Assembly: GCF_003312875.1 (NCBI RefSeq)
Contig: NZ_CP015163.1
Coordinates: forward strand, 1,178,001 to 1,242,000
Source of the DNA: Amycolatopsis albispora
GTDB lineage: Bacteria > Actinomycetota > Actinomycetes > Mycobacteriales > Pseudonocardiaceae
Length of the DNA: 64,000 nucleotides
Direction of reading: 5' to 3'
The position numbers were made by a program, and so were the translations under genes. Under the pieces are notes generated by a model that saw only the letters and a list, made by a program, of their open reading frames with translations, was not told the origin of the DNA and searched no databases. This document shows, piece by piece, positions 56,841 through 64,000 of this stretch; the stretch's first letter is position 1, and every line of letters begins with the position of its first letter.

Positions 56841-56852
56841 CATACGGTATAC
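56841..56852. promoter_or_regulatory. Oxalate-region operator upstream of fdsGBAD (site F)
   Basis: CATACGGTATAC at 56841-56852 matches site C in 11 of 12 bases and lies immediately upstream of the fds operon start on the minus strand. A possible -10 TAGTGT (minus strand) overlaps it. Confidence 0.6.
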
Positions 56853-56894
56853 ACTACGGTACTCAGATCGGGCGCGCGGGAAAAGGGGTAGGGC

Positions 56895-57713
56895 TCATCC
56901 GCCGGTGATGTCGATGCGCACCTCGCCGACGGGGATGACGTACACGCTGTCCCTGCCCTTCTTCCACTGGGCGGGGAGCAGCACGTGGTTGTCCTTGGTG
57001 TGGGCGAGCGCCTGCAGGCCGCTGTACCGGAAGCGGTACTTCGAATCGGGCTGGGTGATCGGGTCCACGGCCACGCCCGGCCCGGCGATGGCCAGCCGGT
57101 CCACGCTGTAGAGCGTCACCGACGGGCGCGCCGAGAGGTCCATCGCCACCCCGGTCGCGACGCGCTCACCGGTTTGCTCGGCGAACCGCGTGAGGGTCCA
57201 GAGCAGCCCGGCGAAGGTGAGCGTGATCAGCAGGACCTTCCGCAGGCTGTCGCGGTCCTGGCGCAGGAAACCGAGATAGGCGAGCAGCGCGGCGCCGGTG
57301 AGCAGCGCGATCGGCAGCACCAGGCCGAGCGAGCGCGAAGTGATGATCTGCGTGACCGTGCCGACCGCGGCCAGGGTGAGCAGCACGGCACCGGTGGCGG
57401 AAGCCGCGGCGAGCACCACGCCGGTGAACGGGTGGCCGTTGCGCACGACGGGCTGGACCACCCGGCGGTGCACCGTGTGCAGCAGGAGCAGCAGCATGAT
57501 CGCCAGCACCGCGGGCACCACCGCGGCGTTGAGGCTGCGCAGCACGTAGTCCGCGGTGGCGAAGCCCAGCAGGCTCACGTCGACGCCGAAGTAGGCGAAC
57601 GTGGACTGCGTGCGTATCCAGCCGAAGTAGAACAGCAGCCCGGTGCCGACCAGTGCCTCCGAGACGATCGCGCCGACCCGGCCGAGCAGCGCGGGCGGAC
57701 CGGCCTCGGTCAC
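56895..57713 (-). CDS. Integral membrane protein, unknown function
   Basis: This 272-residue protein has five hydrophobic segments (about residues 15-35, 60-82, 100-120, 128-148 and 160-178) and a ~90-residue C-terminal domain probably outside the membrane (SVTLYSVDRLAIAGPGVAVDPITQPDSKYRFRYSGLQAL). No known domain is recognised. It is coupled by ATGA overlap to the lipoprotein gene upstream, so the two probably act together. Confidence 0.75.
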   Translation of the reverse strand: MTEAGPPALLGRVGAIVSEALVGTGLLFYFGWIRTQSTFAYFGVDVSLLGFATADYVLRSLNAAVVPAVLAIMLLLLLHTVHRRVVQPVVRNGHPFTGVVLAAASATGAVLLTLAAVGTVTQIITSRSLGLVLPIALLTGAALLAYLGFLRQDRDSLRKVLLITLTFAGLLWTLTRFAEQTGERVATGVAMDLSARPSVTLYSVDRLAIAGPGVAVDPITQPDSKYRFRYSGLQALAHTKDNHVLLPAQWKKGRDSVYVIPVGEVRIDITGG

Positions 57714-58033
57714 GGCGGATCCGCGGGCTTACCCGGTTCGGGCTCCGGGCCCGGCTCGGGGTCGGGCTTGGGCTTGGGTTCGGGCTCGGGCTCCGGTTCG
57801 GGCTCGGGTTCCGGTCCTGGTGTGTCCGTCAGCGTCGGCTCCGGGACCACACCGGTCCGGGTCCGCGTCGGCTTGGGCCCGGTCGGCTTGTGGCCGGACG
57901 GCAGGAGGTCCCCACCCGGCGTCGGCTCGGCGGCCGAGGTCGGGGACCCGGGGCTTCTTGGCTCTTCGTCGCACCCCGCGGTGAACGGCAGCACGGCCAG
58001 CGCGGCGAGCAACGGCAGGCGGGTGCACTTCAT
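57710..58033 (-). CDS. Lipoprotein with Pro/Glu/Lys repeat tail
   Basis: The 107-residue protein has a lipoprotein signal with lipobox FTAGC (Cys at residue 20). The remainder is low complexity, with a Pro-Glu/Pro-Lys dipeptide run over about 30 residues near the C-terminus. It is likely a cell-wall-spanning anchor. The PE repeat DNA (57,740-57,815) is a simple hexamer-like repeat. It starts at ATG 58033, with AGGAGG-type sequence upstream. Confidence 0.7.
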   Translation of the reverse strand: MKCTRLPLLAALAVLPFTAGCDEEPRSPGSPTSAAEPTPGGDLLPSGHKPTGPKPTRTRTGVVPEPTLTDTPGPEPEPEPEPEPEPKPKPDPEPGPEPEPGKPADPP

Positions 58034-58217
58034 GATGTCCTCCCCTCGCCGTGTTCGTCGCCGGTCGCCACCGCCGCGTCACCACTGGGGCCCGCACGTC
58101 AGCCGAATGGTGGACCGGCCGGAATTGCCCGCTCGCCGGTGGGTAATTCGGCCGTCCGGCGGGCGGTGTGCTCGCGGAAGGCTTGCCGCCAGGGGAGTTC
58201 GCGGACGAGGAGGCGTG

Positions 58218-59273
58218 ATGACGGGAGCGTTCCGGGTGGAGCCGGACGCCGCGAGATCGGTGGTCCGGTCCATGGAGGACCTGAACGCCACGGCGGCGAC
58301 GTCGGCGCGGGAGGTCGGTTCGCTGGCCATCGACATCGCCTCGTTCGCGGGCATCGGCAGCGCGGTGGGCAGTGCCAACGCCTCACTCCAGCAGCAGCTC
58401 ACCGGCGCGCTCGGCCGGTTCGTCGAGCTGATCGGCCAGATCAGCGAATACGTGCGCCTCGCCGCCGACGGGTACACCGCCGCCGACGACGCCACCGCGC
58501 GTGGTTACGGCGGCGGCACCGGGCACGGCGGCACGCAGGGCGGCAGCGGAACCCAGTTGCCGGGCCCCGGCCCGCAGCCCGCCACCGATCCGGGCGCCGG
58601 GGCACACGCCTCGCAGCAGCCCTCGCTGGCGGACCAGGCCACCTGGCAGGCCGCCTACGCGGGCGCGGACGTGGCCGACGGCATCGGCTGGACCAACGCC
58701 TCCAGCCACCTCAAGCACTTCCTGGACAACAGCGGGACCCCGGTCACCGTGGACGCCGACCAGATCGCCCGCGACGTGCCCTCGTTCCGCGGCGTGGTGG
58801 ACCGCACGGTCACCGAGCAGATGCGCGAACTCGCCGCGGAAGCCGCGCGGACCGGCAACTACGGCACGCCGGTCACCTTCGACTCCGGCTGGCACGGGCA
58901 CTACCTCGGCCCGGCCGAGAGCAAGAACTGGTACTACGCGATGGGCGGCGTCCAGTACTCGGTCACCGGGGTGGCCACGGTGCACCCGCCCGCGGTGCCG
59001 GGCGGCGCGCCGACCATCGAGATGGACTACCGCGCGCACGTGTTCGACCGGTACAACTGGGACGGCGGCAAGGCCACCCAGATCGGCCCGATGACGGTCA
59101 CCGACGCGTCGCTGGCCGAGCTGCACCGGTCCGGTTTGGCGCAGGAGTACAACATCTCCGGCTCCACCGATCCGCGGCACTACTCCGGCGCGGTGCCGGG
59201 CGCCGGCACGCAGGTGGCGCTGCCGCAGAGCCCCGACAACCGCGACGGCACCCGATGGGACCTCCGCCGATGA
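58218..59273 (+). CDS. WXG100-like secreted protein with possible toxin domain
   Basis: This 351-residue protein starts with a ~95-residue helical segment (VEPDAARSVVRSMEDLNATAATSAREVGSLAIDIASFAGIGSAVGSANASL...YVRLAADGYTAADDA) like the ESX/WXG100 substrates of type VII secretion. A Gly/Pro/Gln linker (about 98-135) follows. The C-terminal ~210 residues are globular (VVDRTVTEQMRELAAEA, HGHYLGPAESKNWYYAMGGV, DYRAHVFDRYNWDGGKATQIGPMTVTD, AQEYNISGSTDPRHYSG), a layout seen in polymorphic toxins. No catalytic motif is recognised. ATG 58218 has GAGGAGG upstream. It overlaps a 121-residue gene by ATGA. Confidence 0.75.
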   Translation: MTGAFRVEPDAARSVVRSMEDLNATAATSAREVGSLAIDIASFAGIGSAVGSANASLQQQLTGALGRFVELIGQISEYVRLAADGYTAADDATARGYGGGTGHGGTQGGSGTQLPGPGPQPATDPGAGAHASQQPSLADQATWQAAYAGADVADGIGWTNASSHLKHFLDNSGTPVTVDADQIARDVPSFRGVVDRTVTEQMRELAAEAARTGNYGTPVTFDSGWHGHYLGPAESKNWYYAMGGVQYSVTGVATVHPPAVPGGAPTIEMDYRAHVFDRYNWDGGKATQIGPMTVTDASLAELHRSGLAQEYNISGSTDPRHYSGAVPGAGTQVALPQSPDNRDGTRWDLRR

Positions 59274-59635
59274 GCACGCAGGCCGCGACCGCACTGGACT
59301 TCGGTGGCATCGTGCTGCCGCCGGGTGCCGAGGTCCTCGGGGTGCTCGACGAGCGCGGCATCGACCAGCTCTACGCCGTCGTCGTCGCGGTGGAACCGGA
59401 CACAGTGGACAGTCTGCTGGCGGATTCCGGCTTCACCAAGGCGCTCCAGCCGGGCAGGCAGGTCTTCCTGCCGCCGGTGCCCGGCTTCGACCCGGACCGG
59501 GGCACCGACATCGCCTCGGCGCAGGACGCGCTGCCCGCCGGCCGGGTGCGCCCGGCGAAGGTGACCAGGGAGGTGCTCGTCGACCGCGGTGACCCGGACC
59601 GGCCGGTGGTGCACCTCTGGCTGTTCACCACCTGA
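59270..59635 (+). CDS. Small protein, candidate immunity or partner protein
   Basis: This 121-residue soluble acidic protein (LPPGAEVLGVLDERGIDQLYAVVVAVEPDTVDSLLADSGF, ending PVVHLWLFTT) has alternating strands and helices and no known motif. Its ATG overlaps the stop of the WXG100-like gene. The pairing of a large secreted protein with a small soluble one is typical of toxin-immunity pairs, but this is inference. Confidence 0.65.
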   Translation: MSTQAATALDFGGIVLPPGAEVLGVLDERGIDQLYAVVVAVEPDTVDSLLADSGFTKALQPGRQVFLPPVPGFDPDRGTDIASAQDALPAGRVRPAKVTREVLVDRGDPDRPVVHLWLFTT

Positions 59636-59726
59636 AAACCCGCGATTCCGGGGAACGGAACGCGACGGTTGCCGCGAGCGGGCCCGTGCGGTGATTATCG
59701 GCGGGTCTTCGAAAGCGGGGTGGCCG

Positions 59727-59969
59727 GTGCGCGACAACGAATTGGCGGTGCGCAAAAGAATCGCGCTCGTCGGCGGCACGAGTGCGCTCGCGGTGTTTCT
59801 CGCGGTGCCCGTGCTGACCGTGTTCACCCCGCTTTTCGACGGCTGGATCGGGCCGGTCGGCGCGGGTTACGTCGCCGGCGCGTTCGCCATTGTCTTCCCG
59901 CTCGGCGCCGCTTTCGCCTACAGCCGGTGGGCCGATCGCTGGGAGCGCCGGAACGGGGACGAGCGGTGA
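59727..59969 (+). CDS. DUF485 membrane protein
   Basis: The 80-residue protein has two membrane helices (LVGGTSALAVFLAVPVLTVF and GAGYVAGAFAIVFPLGAAFAYSRWADRW), the DUF485 layout. DUF485 genes usually precede sodium:solute symporters of the ActP type, as here. GTG 59727 is the best start. The gene ends in a GTGA overlap with the symporter. Confidence 0.82.
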   Translation: MRDNELAVRKRIALVGGTSALAVFLAVPVLTVFTPLFDGWIGPVGAGYVAGAFAIVFPLGAAFAYSRWADRWERRNGDER

Positions 59970-61489
59970 ACGTGCTCGCGGTGCTGGTGGTCGCCGCGAT
60001 CGTCGCGGTCACCCTCGGCCTGACCAGCTACGCGGCCCGGCGCAACAAGAGCACCGACGACCACTACGTCGCGGGCGGCCGGGTCAGCGGCTGGCAGAAC
60101 GGCCTGGCGCTGGCCGGTGACCAGCTCTCGGCGGCGTCGTTCCTTGGCATCACCGGCGCGGTCGCGCTGACCGGGTTCAACGGCTTCTACCTCGCGCTCG
60201 GCATTCCGATCGCCTACCTGCTGGTGCTGCTGGTGATCGCCGAGCCGCTGCGCAACCTGGGCCGGTTCACCCTGGCCGACGCGGTGGCGGCGCGGTTCGA
60301 CGGGCGGCTGCTGCGCGCGGTGCTCGCGGTGGCGTCGCTGATCCTGAGCATCGTCTACCTGGTCATCCAGTTCGTCGGCGCCGGCGTGCTGGCGCAGTTG
60401 CTGCTCGGCGTGGAGTTCCCGCTGGCGGTGGTGGTGATCGGGCTGCTGATGACGCTGTACACCATGCTCGGCGGCATGGTCGGCACCACCTACATCCAGG
60501 TGTTCAAGGCGATCCTGCTGATCGTCACCGTGCTCGGCCTGCTGGTGCTGATCGCGGTGCGCACCGGCGGGAACCCGCTCGGCGCGATGTTCGAGGCCCG
60601 CGAAAACCACGGCGACGGGGTGATCGTGCCCCCGCACGACGACACCGCGACCGGGCTGAACAACATTTCCATGAGCCTCGGCATGGCGCTGGGCATCATG
60701 GGCCTGCCCCATGTGATGGTGCGATTCCTGACCGTGCGCGACGCGAAGGCGGCACGCAATTCCGCGCAGGTCGCGATGTGGATTTTCGCGTTGTTCTTCC
60801 TGGCTCTGCCGGTATTCGGTTATGCCGCGCTGAACGAGGTCGGCCGGGACCGGATCATCGCCGACAACAAGGCGGGCAATCTGGCCGCGCCGAGACTGGC
60901 GGAAATGGTCGGCGGGAACCTGATGTTCGCGATCGTGGTCGGCGTGGTGATGGCGACCATTCTGGCGGTGCTCGCCGGGCTGGCCATCGCCTCCTCCGGC
61001 GCGGTGGCGCACGACCTGTACAGCACGGTGCTCAAACGCGGGCGGGCCACACCACGGCAGCAGCTGCTGGTCGGCAGGCTCGCCGGGGTCGCGGTGTCGG
61101 CGGTGGCCATCGTGCTGGCGCTGGGTGCCCGCACGCTGAACGTGGCCTTCCTCGGCAACGTGGCCTTCGCGATCGCGGCGAGCACCACCATGCCCGTGTT
61201 GCTGCTGACCATCTACTGGCGCGGGTTCAACCGCGTCGGCGCGACCTGCGGGCTGCTCGGCGGGCTGGTCGTCTCGGTCGGGCTCGTGCTCGCCGGGCCG
61301 GACGTGATGGGGGCCGATCACCTGTTCCCGCTGTCCATCCCGGCACTGGTTTCGGTGCCCGCGGGCTTCCTGGCCGCCTGGCTGGGCAGCCTTGCCGGGC
61401 GGAAGAACGCGGCCGCGCAAGGAACGCCGTACGACGAACTCGCCGCGCGTGCCTTCCCCGGCCGGCGGCGGGCGGAGGTGACCACATGA
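59966..61489 (+). CDS. Sodium:solute symporter (SSS family, ActP-like)
   Basis: This 507-residue protein has 13 membrane helices. The SSS pattern is clear: DDHYVAGGRVSGWQNGLALAGDQLSAASFLGITGAVALTG, TMLGGMVGTTYIQVFKAILL and GLPHVMVRFLTVRDAKAARNSAQVAMW. Relatives carry acetate and other short monocarboxylates. GTG 59966 overlaps the DUF485 stop and its own stop overlaps the next ATG, so DUF485, SSS and the TPP enzyme are one operon. The transported acid is probably the TPP enzyme's substrate or its precursor. Confidence 0.92.
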   Translation: MNVLAVLVVAAIVAVTLGLTSYAARRNKSTDDHYVAGGRVSGWQNGLALAGDQLSAASFLGITGAVALTGFNGFYLALGIPIAYLLVLLVIAEPLRNLGRFTLADAVAARFDGRLLRAVLAVASLILSIVYLVIQFVGAGVLAQLLLGVEFPLAVVVIGLLMTLYTMLGGMVGTTYIQVFKAILLIVTVLGLLVLIAVRTGGNPLGAMFEARENHGDGVIVPPHDDTATGLNNISMSLGMALGIMGLPHVMVRFLTVRDAKAARNSAQVAMWIFALFFLALPVFGYAALNEVGRDRIIADNKAGNLAAPRLAEMVGGNLMFAIVVGVVMATILAVLAGLAIASSGAVAHDLYSTVLKRGRATPRQQLLVGRLAGVAVSAVAIVLALGARTLNVAFLGNVAFAIAASTTMPVLLLTIYWRGFNRVGATCGLLGGLVVSVGLVLAGPDVMGADHLFPLSIPALVSVPAGFLAAWLGSLAGRKNAAAQGTPYDELAARAFPGRRRAEVTT

Positions 61490-63255
61490 CGTACACGACG
61501 AGCCGGGCCTTCCTGGAGGCCCTGCGCGAAGGCGGCGTCGAGTACGTTTTCGCGAACCTCGGCAGCGACCATCCCGGCATCGTGGAGGCCTACGCCCGCG
61601 CGAGGGCCGAAGACCGCGCGGAAACCCTGCCGGAGCTGGTCATCTGCCCGCACGAGAGCGTCGCGTTCTCCGCCGCGCAGGGCTACGCGCAGGTCACCGG
61701 GCGGGCCCAGGCGGTGCTGGTGCACGTGGACTGCGGCACCCAGAACATCGGTGGCATGCTGCACAACGCGGCGAAGGGCCGGGTGCCGGTGCTGGTGTTC
61801 GCGGGCGCGTCGCCGTTCACGCAGGACGGCGAGCTGACCGGCAGCCGCAACGAGTTCATCCAGTGGATCCAGGACGTGCACGACCAGCGCGGCATCGTGC
61901 GCGGATACACCAAGTACGACAACGAAATCCGCACCGGTCACAACGTGAAGACGCTGGTGGGCCGGGCGTTGCAGATCGCGCACAGCGAGCCCGCCGGGCC
62001 GGTGTACCTGGTCGGCGCGCGTGAGGTGATGGAAGCCGAAGTCCCGCCGCAGGCGCCGCCGCACACCGTGCCGATCGCCCCGGCGGCGCTGGCGCCACAG
62101 GTGGCCGACCAGCTCGCCGAAGCCTTGCGCCAGGCGGAAAACCCGATCGTGGTCACCTCCTATCTCGGCCGTGACCCAGCCGCCGTGCCGGTGCTCGCCG
62201 AGCTGTGCGAACGGCTGGCGATGCCGGTGCTCGAATCGGTGCCGATGCGCCTGAACTTCCCCGCGGACCACCCGCTGCACCTCGGTTTCCAGTGGAACAC
62301 CACCGAACAGGACCCGGCGCTCGCCGAGGCGGACGTGGTGCTGGTGCTGGGCAGTGACGTGCCGTGGATCCCGGCCAGCAACCGGCCGCGCGAGGGCGCG
62401 CGGATCTTCGTGGTCGACGTCGACCCGCTCAAGGAGCAGATGCCGTTGTGGCACGTTCCCGCCGAGTGCTTCGCGCGTGCCGATCCGCGGACCGCGCTGG
62501 ACCAGCTCGTGGAGCGGATCGAACCCCGGCCCGACGACGGCCGTCTCGCGCGGGTGACCGCCGAGCACGAACGCCGCTTCGCCGAGTACGCGGCACTGGA
62601 ACGGCCGGACGGCGAAACGATCACGCCGGAATACCTGCTGGCCTGCCTGCGCGACGCGATCGATGACGACACGCTCGTGCTGACCGAGGCGATCTCCAGC
62701 TACCAGGCCGTCGGCAGGCACCTGCGGCGCACGCGGCCCGGTTCGCTGATCGGCTCGGGCGGTGGTTCGCTCGGCTGGCACGCGGGCGCGGCGATCGGGG
62801 CGAAACTGGCCGACCCGGGCCGCACGGTCGTCTCGGTGGTCGGGGATGGCAGTTACCTGTTCGGCGTGCCGTCGTCGGCGCAGTGGGTGGCCCGGCGGTA
62901 CGGCACGCCGACGCTGACCGTGGTGCTGGACAACCGCGGCTGGAAGTCGCCGAAGCTGTCCACGCTTGGTGTGCACCCGGACGGCATGGCGGCGCGGCAC
63001 GACGACTTCAACGTCAGCTTCGAGCCGGGCGCGGACCTGCCCGGCATCGCCACCGCCGCGGGCGGGGCGTGGGGCCGCACGGTCCGGCATCCGGACGAGC
63101 TGAAGGACGCGCTGGCCGAGGCGCTGGCCGCGGTGGCCGGCGGCCGGTCGGCGGTGCTCAGCGTGGAACTGCCCCCGGCGCAGTCGTCCCAGTGGGTGGA
63201 ACGATCGCTTGCCCGCGAGAGGAACACCGGGTTTCATCACCCGGATGAGCGGTGA
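61486..63255 (+). CDS. Thiamine-diphosphate-dependent enzyme (acetolactate synthase/benzoylformate decarboxylase superfamily)
   Basis: The 589-residue protein has three TPP-enzyme domains. The cofactor-activating Glu is in ICPHESVAFSAAQGYAQVTG, the TPP/Mg motif begins VVGDGSYLFGVPSSAQW and closes with VLDNRGWKSPK. The Glu is present, so it is not a glyoxylate carboligase (which lacks it). A distinctive ANLGSDHPGIVEAYARA start separates it from true acetolactate synthases. It probably decarboxylates or lyses a 2-oxo acid imported by the coupled symporter. Its stop overlaps the start of the IclR gene by 11 bases. Confidence 0.88.
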   Translation: MTYTTSRAFLEALREGGVEYVFANLGSDHPGIVEAYARARAEDRAETLPELVICPHESVAFSAAQGYAQVTGRAQAVLVHVDCGTQNIGGMLHNAAKGRVPVLVFAGASPFTQDGELTGSRNEFIQWIQDVHDQRGIVRGYTKYDNEIRTGHNVKTLVGRALQIAHSEPAGPVYLVGAREVMEAEVPPQAPPHTVPIAPAALAPQVADQLAEALRQAENPIVVTSYLGRDPAAVPVLAELCERLAMPVLESVPMRLNFPADHPLHLGFQWNTTEQDPALAEADVVLVLGSDVPWIPASNRPREGARIFVVDVDPLKEQMPLWHVPAECFARADPRTALDQLVERIEPRPDDGRLARVTAEHERRFAEYAALERPDGETITPEYLLACLRDAIDDDTLVLTEAISSYQAVGRHLRRTRPGSLIGSGGGSLGWHAGAAIGAKLADPGRTVVSVVGDGSYLFGVPSSAQWVARRYGTPTLTVVLDNRGWKSPKLSTLGVHPDGMAARHDDFNVSFEPGADLPGIATAAGGAWGRTVRHPDELKDALAEALAAVAGGRSAVLSVELPPAQSSQWVERSLARERNTGFHHPDER

Positions 63256-64000
63256 ATCCGCACCGGCACCGAAGTCGGTGCTGGCGCGAGGCCTGTCCCT
63301 GCTCGACGCGTTCACGCCGGGCGAGCCCGAGCTGAGCCTGGGTGAGCTCGCCGCTCGCAGCGGCCTGCCCAAGCCCACCGCCCATCGCCTGCTCGGCGAG
63401 CTGGTCGACTGGGGTGCGCTGGAACGCACCGGCCACGGCGGCTACCGGCTCGCCGCGAAGCTGTTCCGCCTCGGCCAGATGGTGCCGCGCTACCGGATGC
63501 TGCGGGAGGCGGCGCTGCCGTTCCTCGAAGGACTGCAGCGGACCAGTCGCGAAAACGTGCACCTCGCCGTGCCGGACGACGTGTGCACGCTGTTCGTGGA
63601 GAAGCTCAGCGGCAGCGAGTCGATGGTCATCCGGTCCAGGGTGGGCGGGCGCATGCCCGTGCACTGCACCGCCACCGGCAAGGTGTTCCTCGCCTGGGGT
63701 GGCCGCGACCGGTTCCGCCGCGCGGTCGACGCCGGGCTGGCGCGGCTGACCCCGCGCACCATCGTGCTGCCCGGCCTGCTGCACAAGGACCTGGAGCGCA
63801 CCAGGGAACGCGGGCTCGCGATCAACCTGGAGGAGGCCGAGCCGGGCGTCACCGCGATCGCCGCGCCGGTGCGTGGCGCTCACGGTGAGGTGGTCGCCGC
63901 GGTGTCCATCACCGGCCACACCCGGCGGCTCGACCTGGACCGCTGCGGAACCGCGGTCCAGGCCGCCGCCGGCGCGCTGACGGCGGCGCTCAGAAGGGAT
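63245..64000 (+). CDS. IclR-family transcriptional regulator (3' end cut by window)
   Basis: The frame is open from ATG 63245 to the last base of the window: 252 codons and no stop, so the gene runs on. It has the IclR winged HTH (SVLARGLSLLDAFTPGEPELSLGELAARSGLPKPTAHRLLGELVDWG) and effector domain (LFVEKLSGSESMVIRSRVGGRMPVHCTATGKVFLAW, then GLAINLEEAEPGVTAIAAPVRGAHGEVVAAVSITG). It overlaps the TPP gene by 11 bases and is thus likely cotranscribed with, and a regulator of, the DUF485-SSS-TPP operon. Confidence 0.92.
   Translation, partial: MSGESAPAPKSVLARGLSLLDAFTPGEPELSLGELAARSGLPKPTAHRLLGELVDWGALERTGHGGYRLAAKLFRLGQMVPRYRMLREAALPFLEGLQRTSRENVHLAVPDDVCTLFVEKLSGSESMVIRSRVGGRMPVHCTATGKVFLAWGGRDRFRRAVDAGLARLTPRTIVLPGLLHKDLERTRERGLAINLEEAEPGVTAIAAPVRGAHGEVVAAVSITGHTRRLDLDRCGTAVQAAAGALTAALRRD

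Noticed and set aside
57740..57815. Pro-Glu dipeptide repeat as a regulatory DNA repeat
   Set aside because: It is in frame within a lipoprotein and is ordinary low-complexity spacer sequence.
61486..63255. TPP enzyme as a glyoxylate carboligase linking to the GlxR-like reductase
   Set aside because: The cofactor-activating Glu (PHESVAFSAA) is present, whereas glyoxylate carboligases lack it, and the gene is 27 kb away without the oxalate operator.

Overview
The window is high-GC DNA with strongly C/G-ending codons, many GTG starts, WhiB, ANTAR/SpoIIE and STAS regulators, class III histidine kinase, Tat-exported hydrolases and a DUF222-HNH endonuclease. This fits an actinomycete, most likely a Pseudonocardiaceae such as Amycolatopsis (inference from gene content and composition only). 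No rRNA, tRNA, CRISPR array or transposase gene was seen.

Left part (1-31.6 kb), mixed soil-actinomycete functions: a partial LuxR regulator; a cytochrome P450; a STAS protein; a YciO-type protein; a secreted SMP-30-like propeller; an acyl-CoA synthetase / GAF-LuxR / MHS transporter set sharing a 17-bp palindrome; an ABC exporter; a Tat-exported intradiol dioxygenase; a large ATPase-LuxR regulator; a WhiB; a GntR-controlled aldolase / MFS / nitrilase-type operon; a GH64 glucanase; a signalling block (SpoIIE phosphatase, giant HAMP-repeat hybrid kinase, STAS protein); and a GH19 chitinase. The glucanase, chitinase and dioxygenase genes each have a DasR-like TGGTCTAGACCA-type site.

Central part (31.6-56.9 kb), an oxalate/formate catabolic island interrupted by one HNH gene of foreign composition (34.7-35.9 kb). 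It holds oxalyl-CoA decarboxylase (oxc), formyl-CoA:oxalate CoA-transferase (frc), an ADP-forming acyl-CoA synthetase, a non-canonical Nramp-like transporter with a small membrane partner, a TerC protein, an FCD-type GntR regulator, an oxalate/formate-antiporter-like MFS protein, an aldehyde dehydrogenase, a PanE-family reductase (candidate oxalyl-CoA reductase), the FdhD maturation factor, a complete NAD-dependent formate dehydrogenase operon fdsGBAD, and a SucCD-like plus tartronate-semialdehyde-reductase-like operon. Six promoters here carry the same 12-bp element (consensus CMTACNGYATRC), including the promoter of the GntR gene. I read this as one oxalate regulon: oxalate is activated to oxalyl-CoA, then either decarboxylated to formyl-CoA and oxidised as formate to CO2 plus NADH, or reduced to glyoxylate for assimilation.

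Right part (56.9-64 kb): a membrane protein with a proline/glutamate-rich lipoprotein, a WXG100-like secreted-protein gene overlapping a small possible immunity gene, a DUF485/SSS carboxylate uptake pair, a TPP-dependent decarboxylase-type enzyme and an IclR regulator cut by the window end.

Three near-identical 25-31 bp perfect or near-perfect hairpins sit exactly at three convergent gene junctions (16.2, 21.9 and 51.8 kb) and look like a dispersed bidirectional-terminator family.
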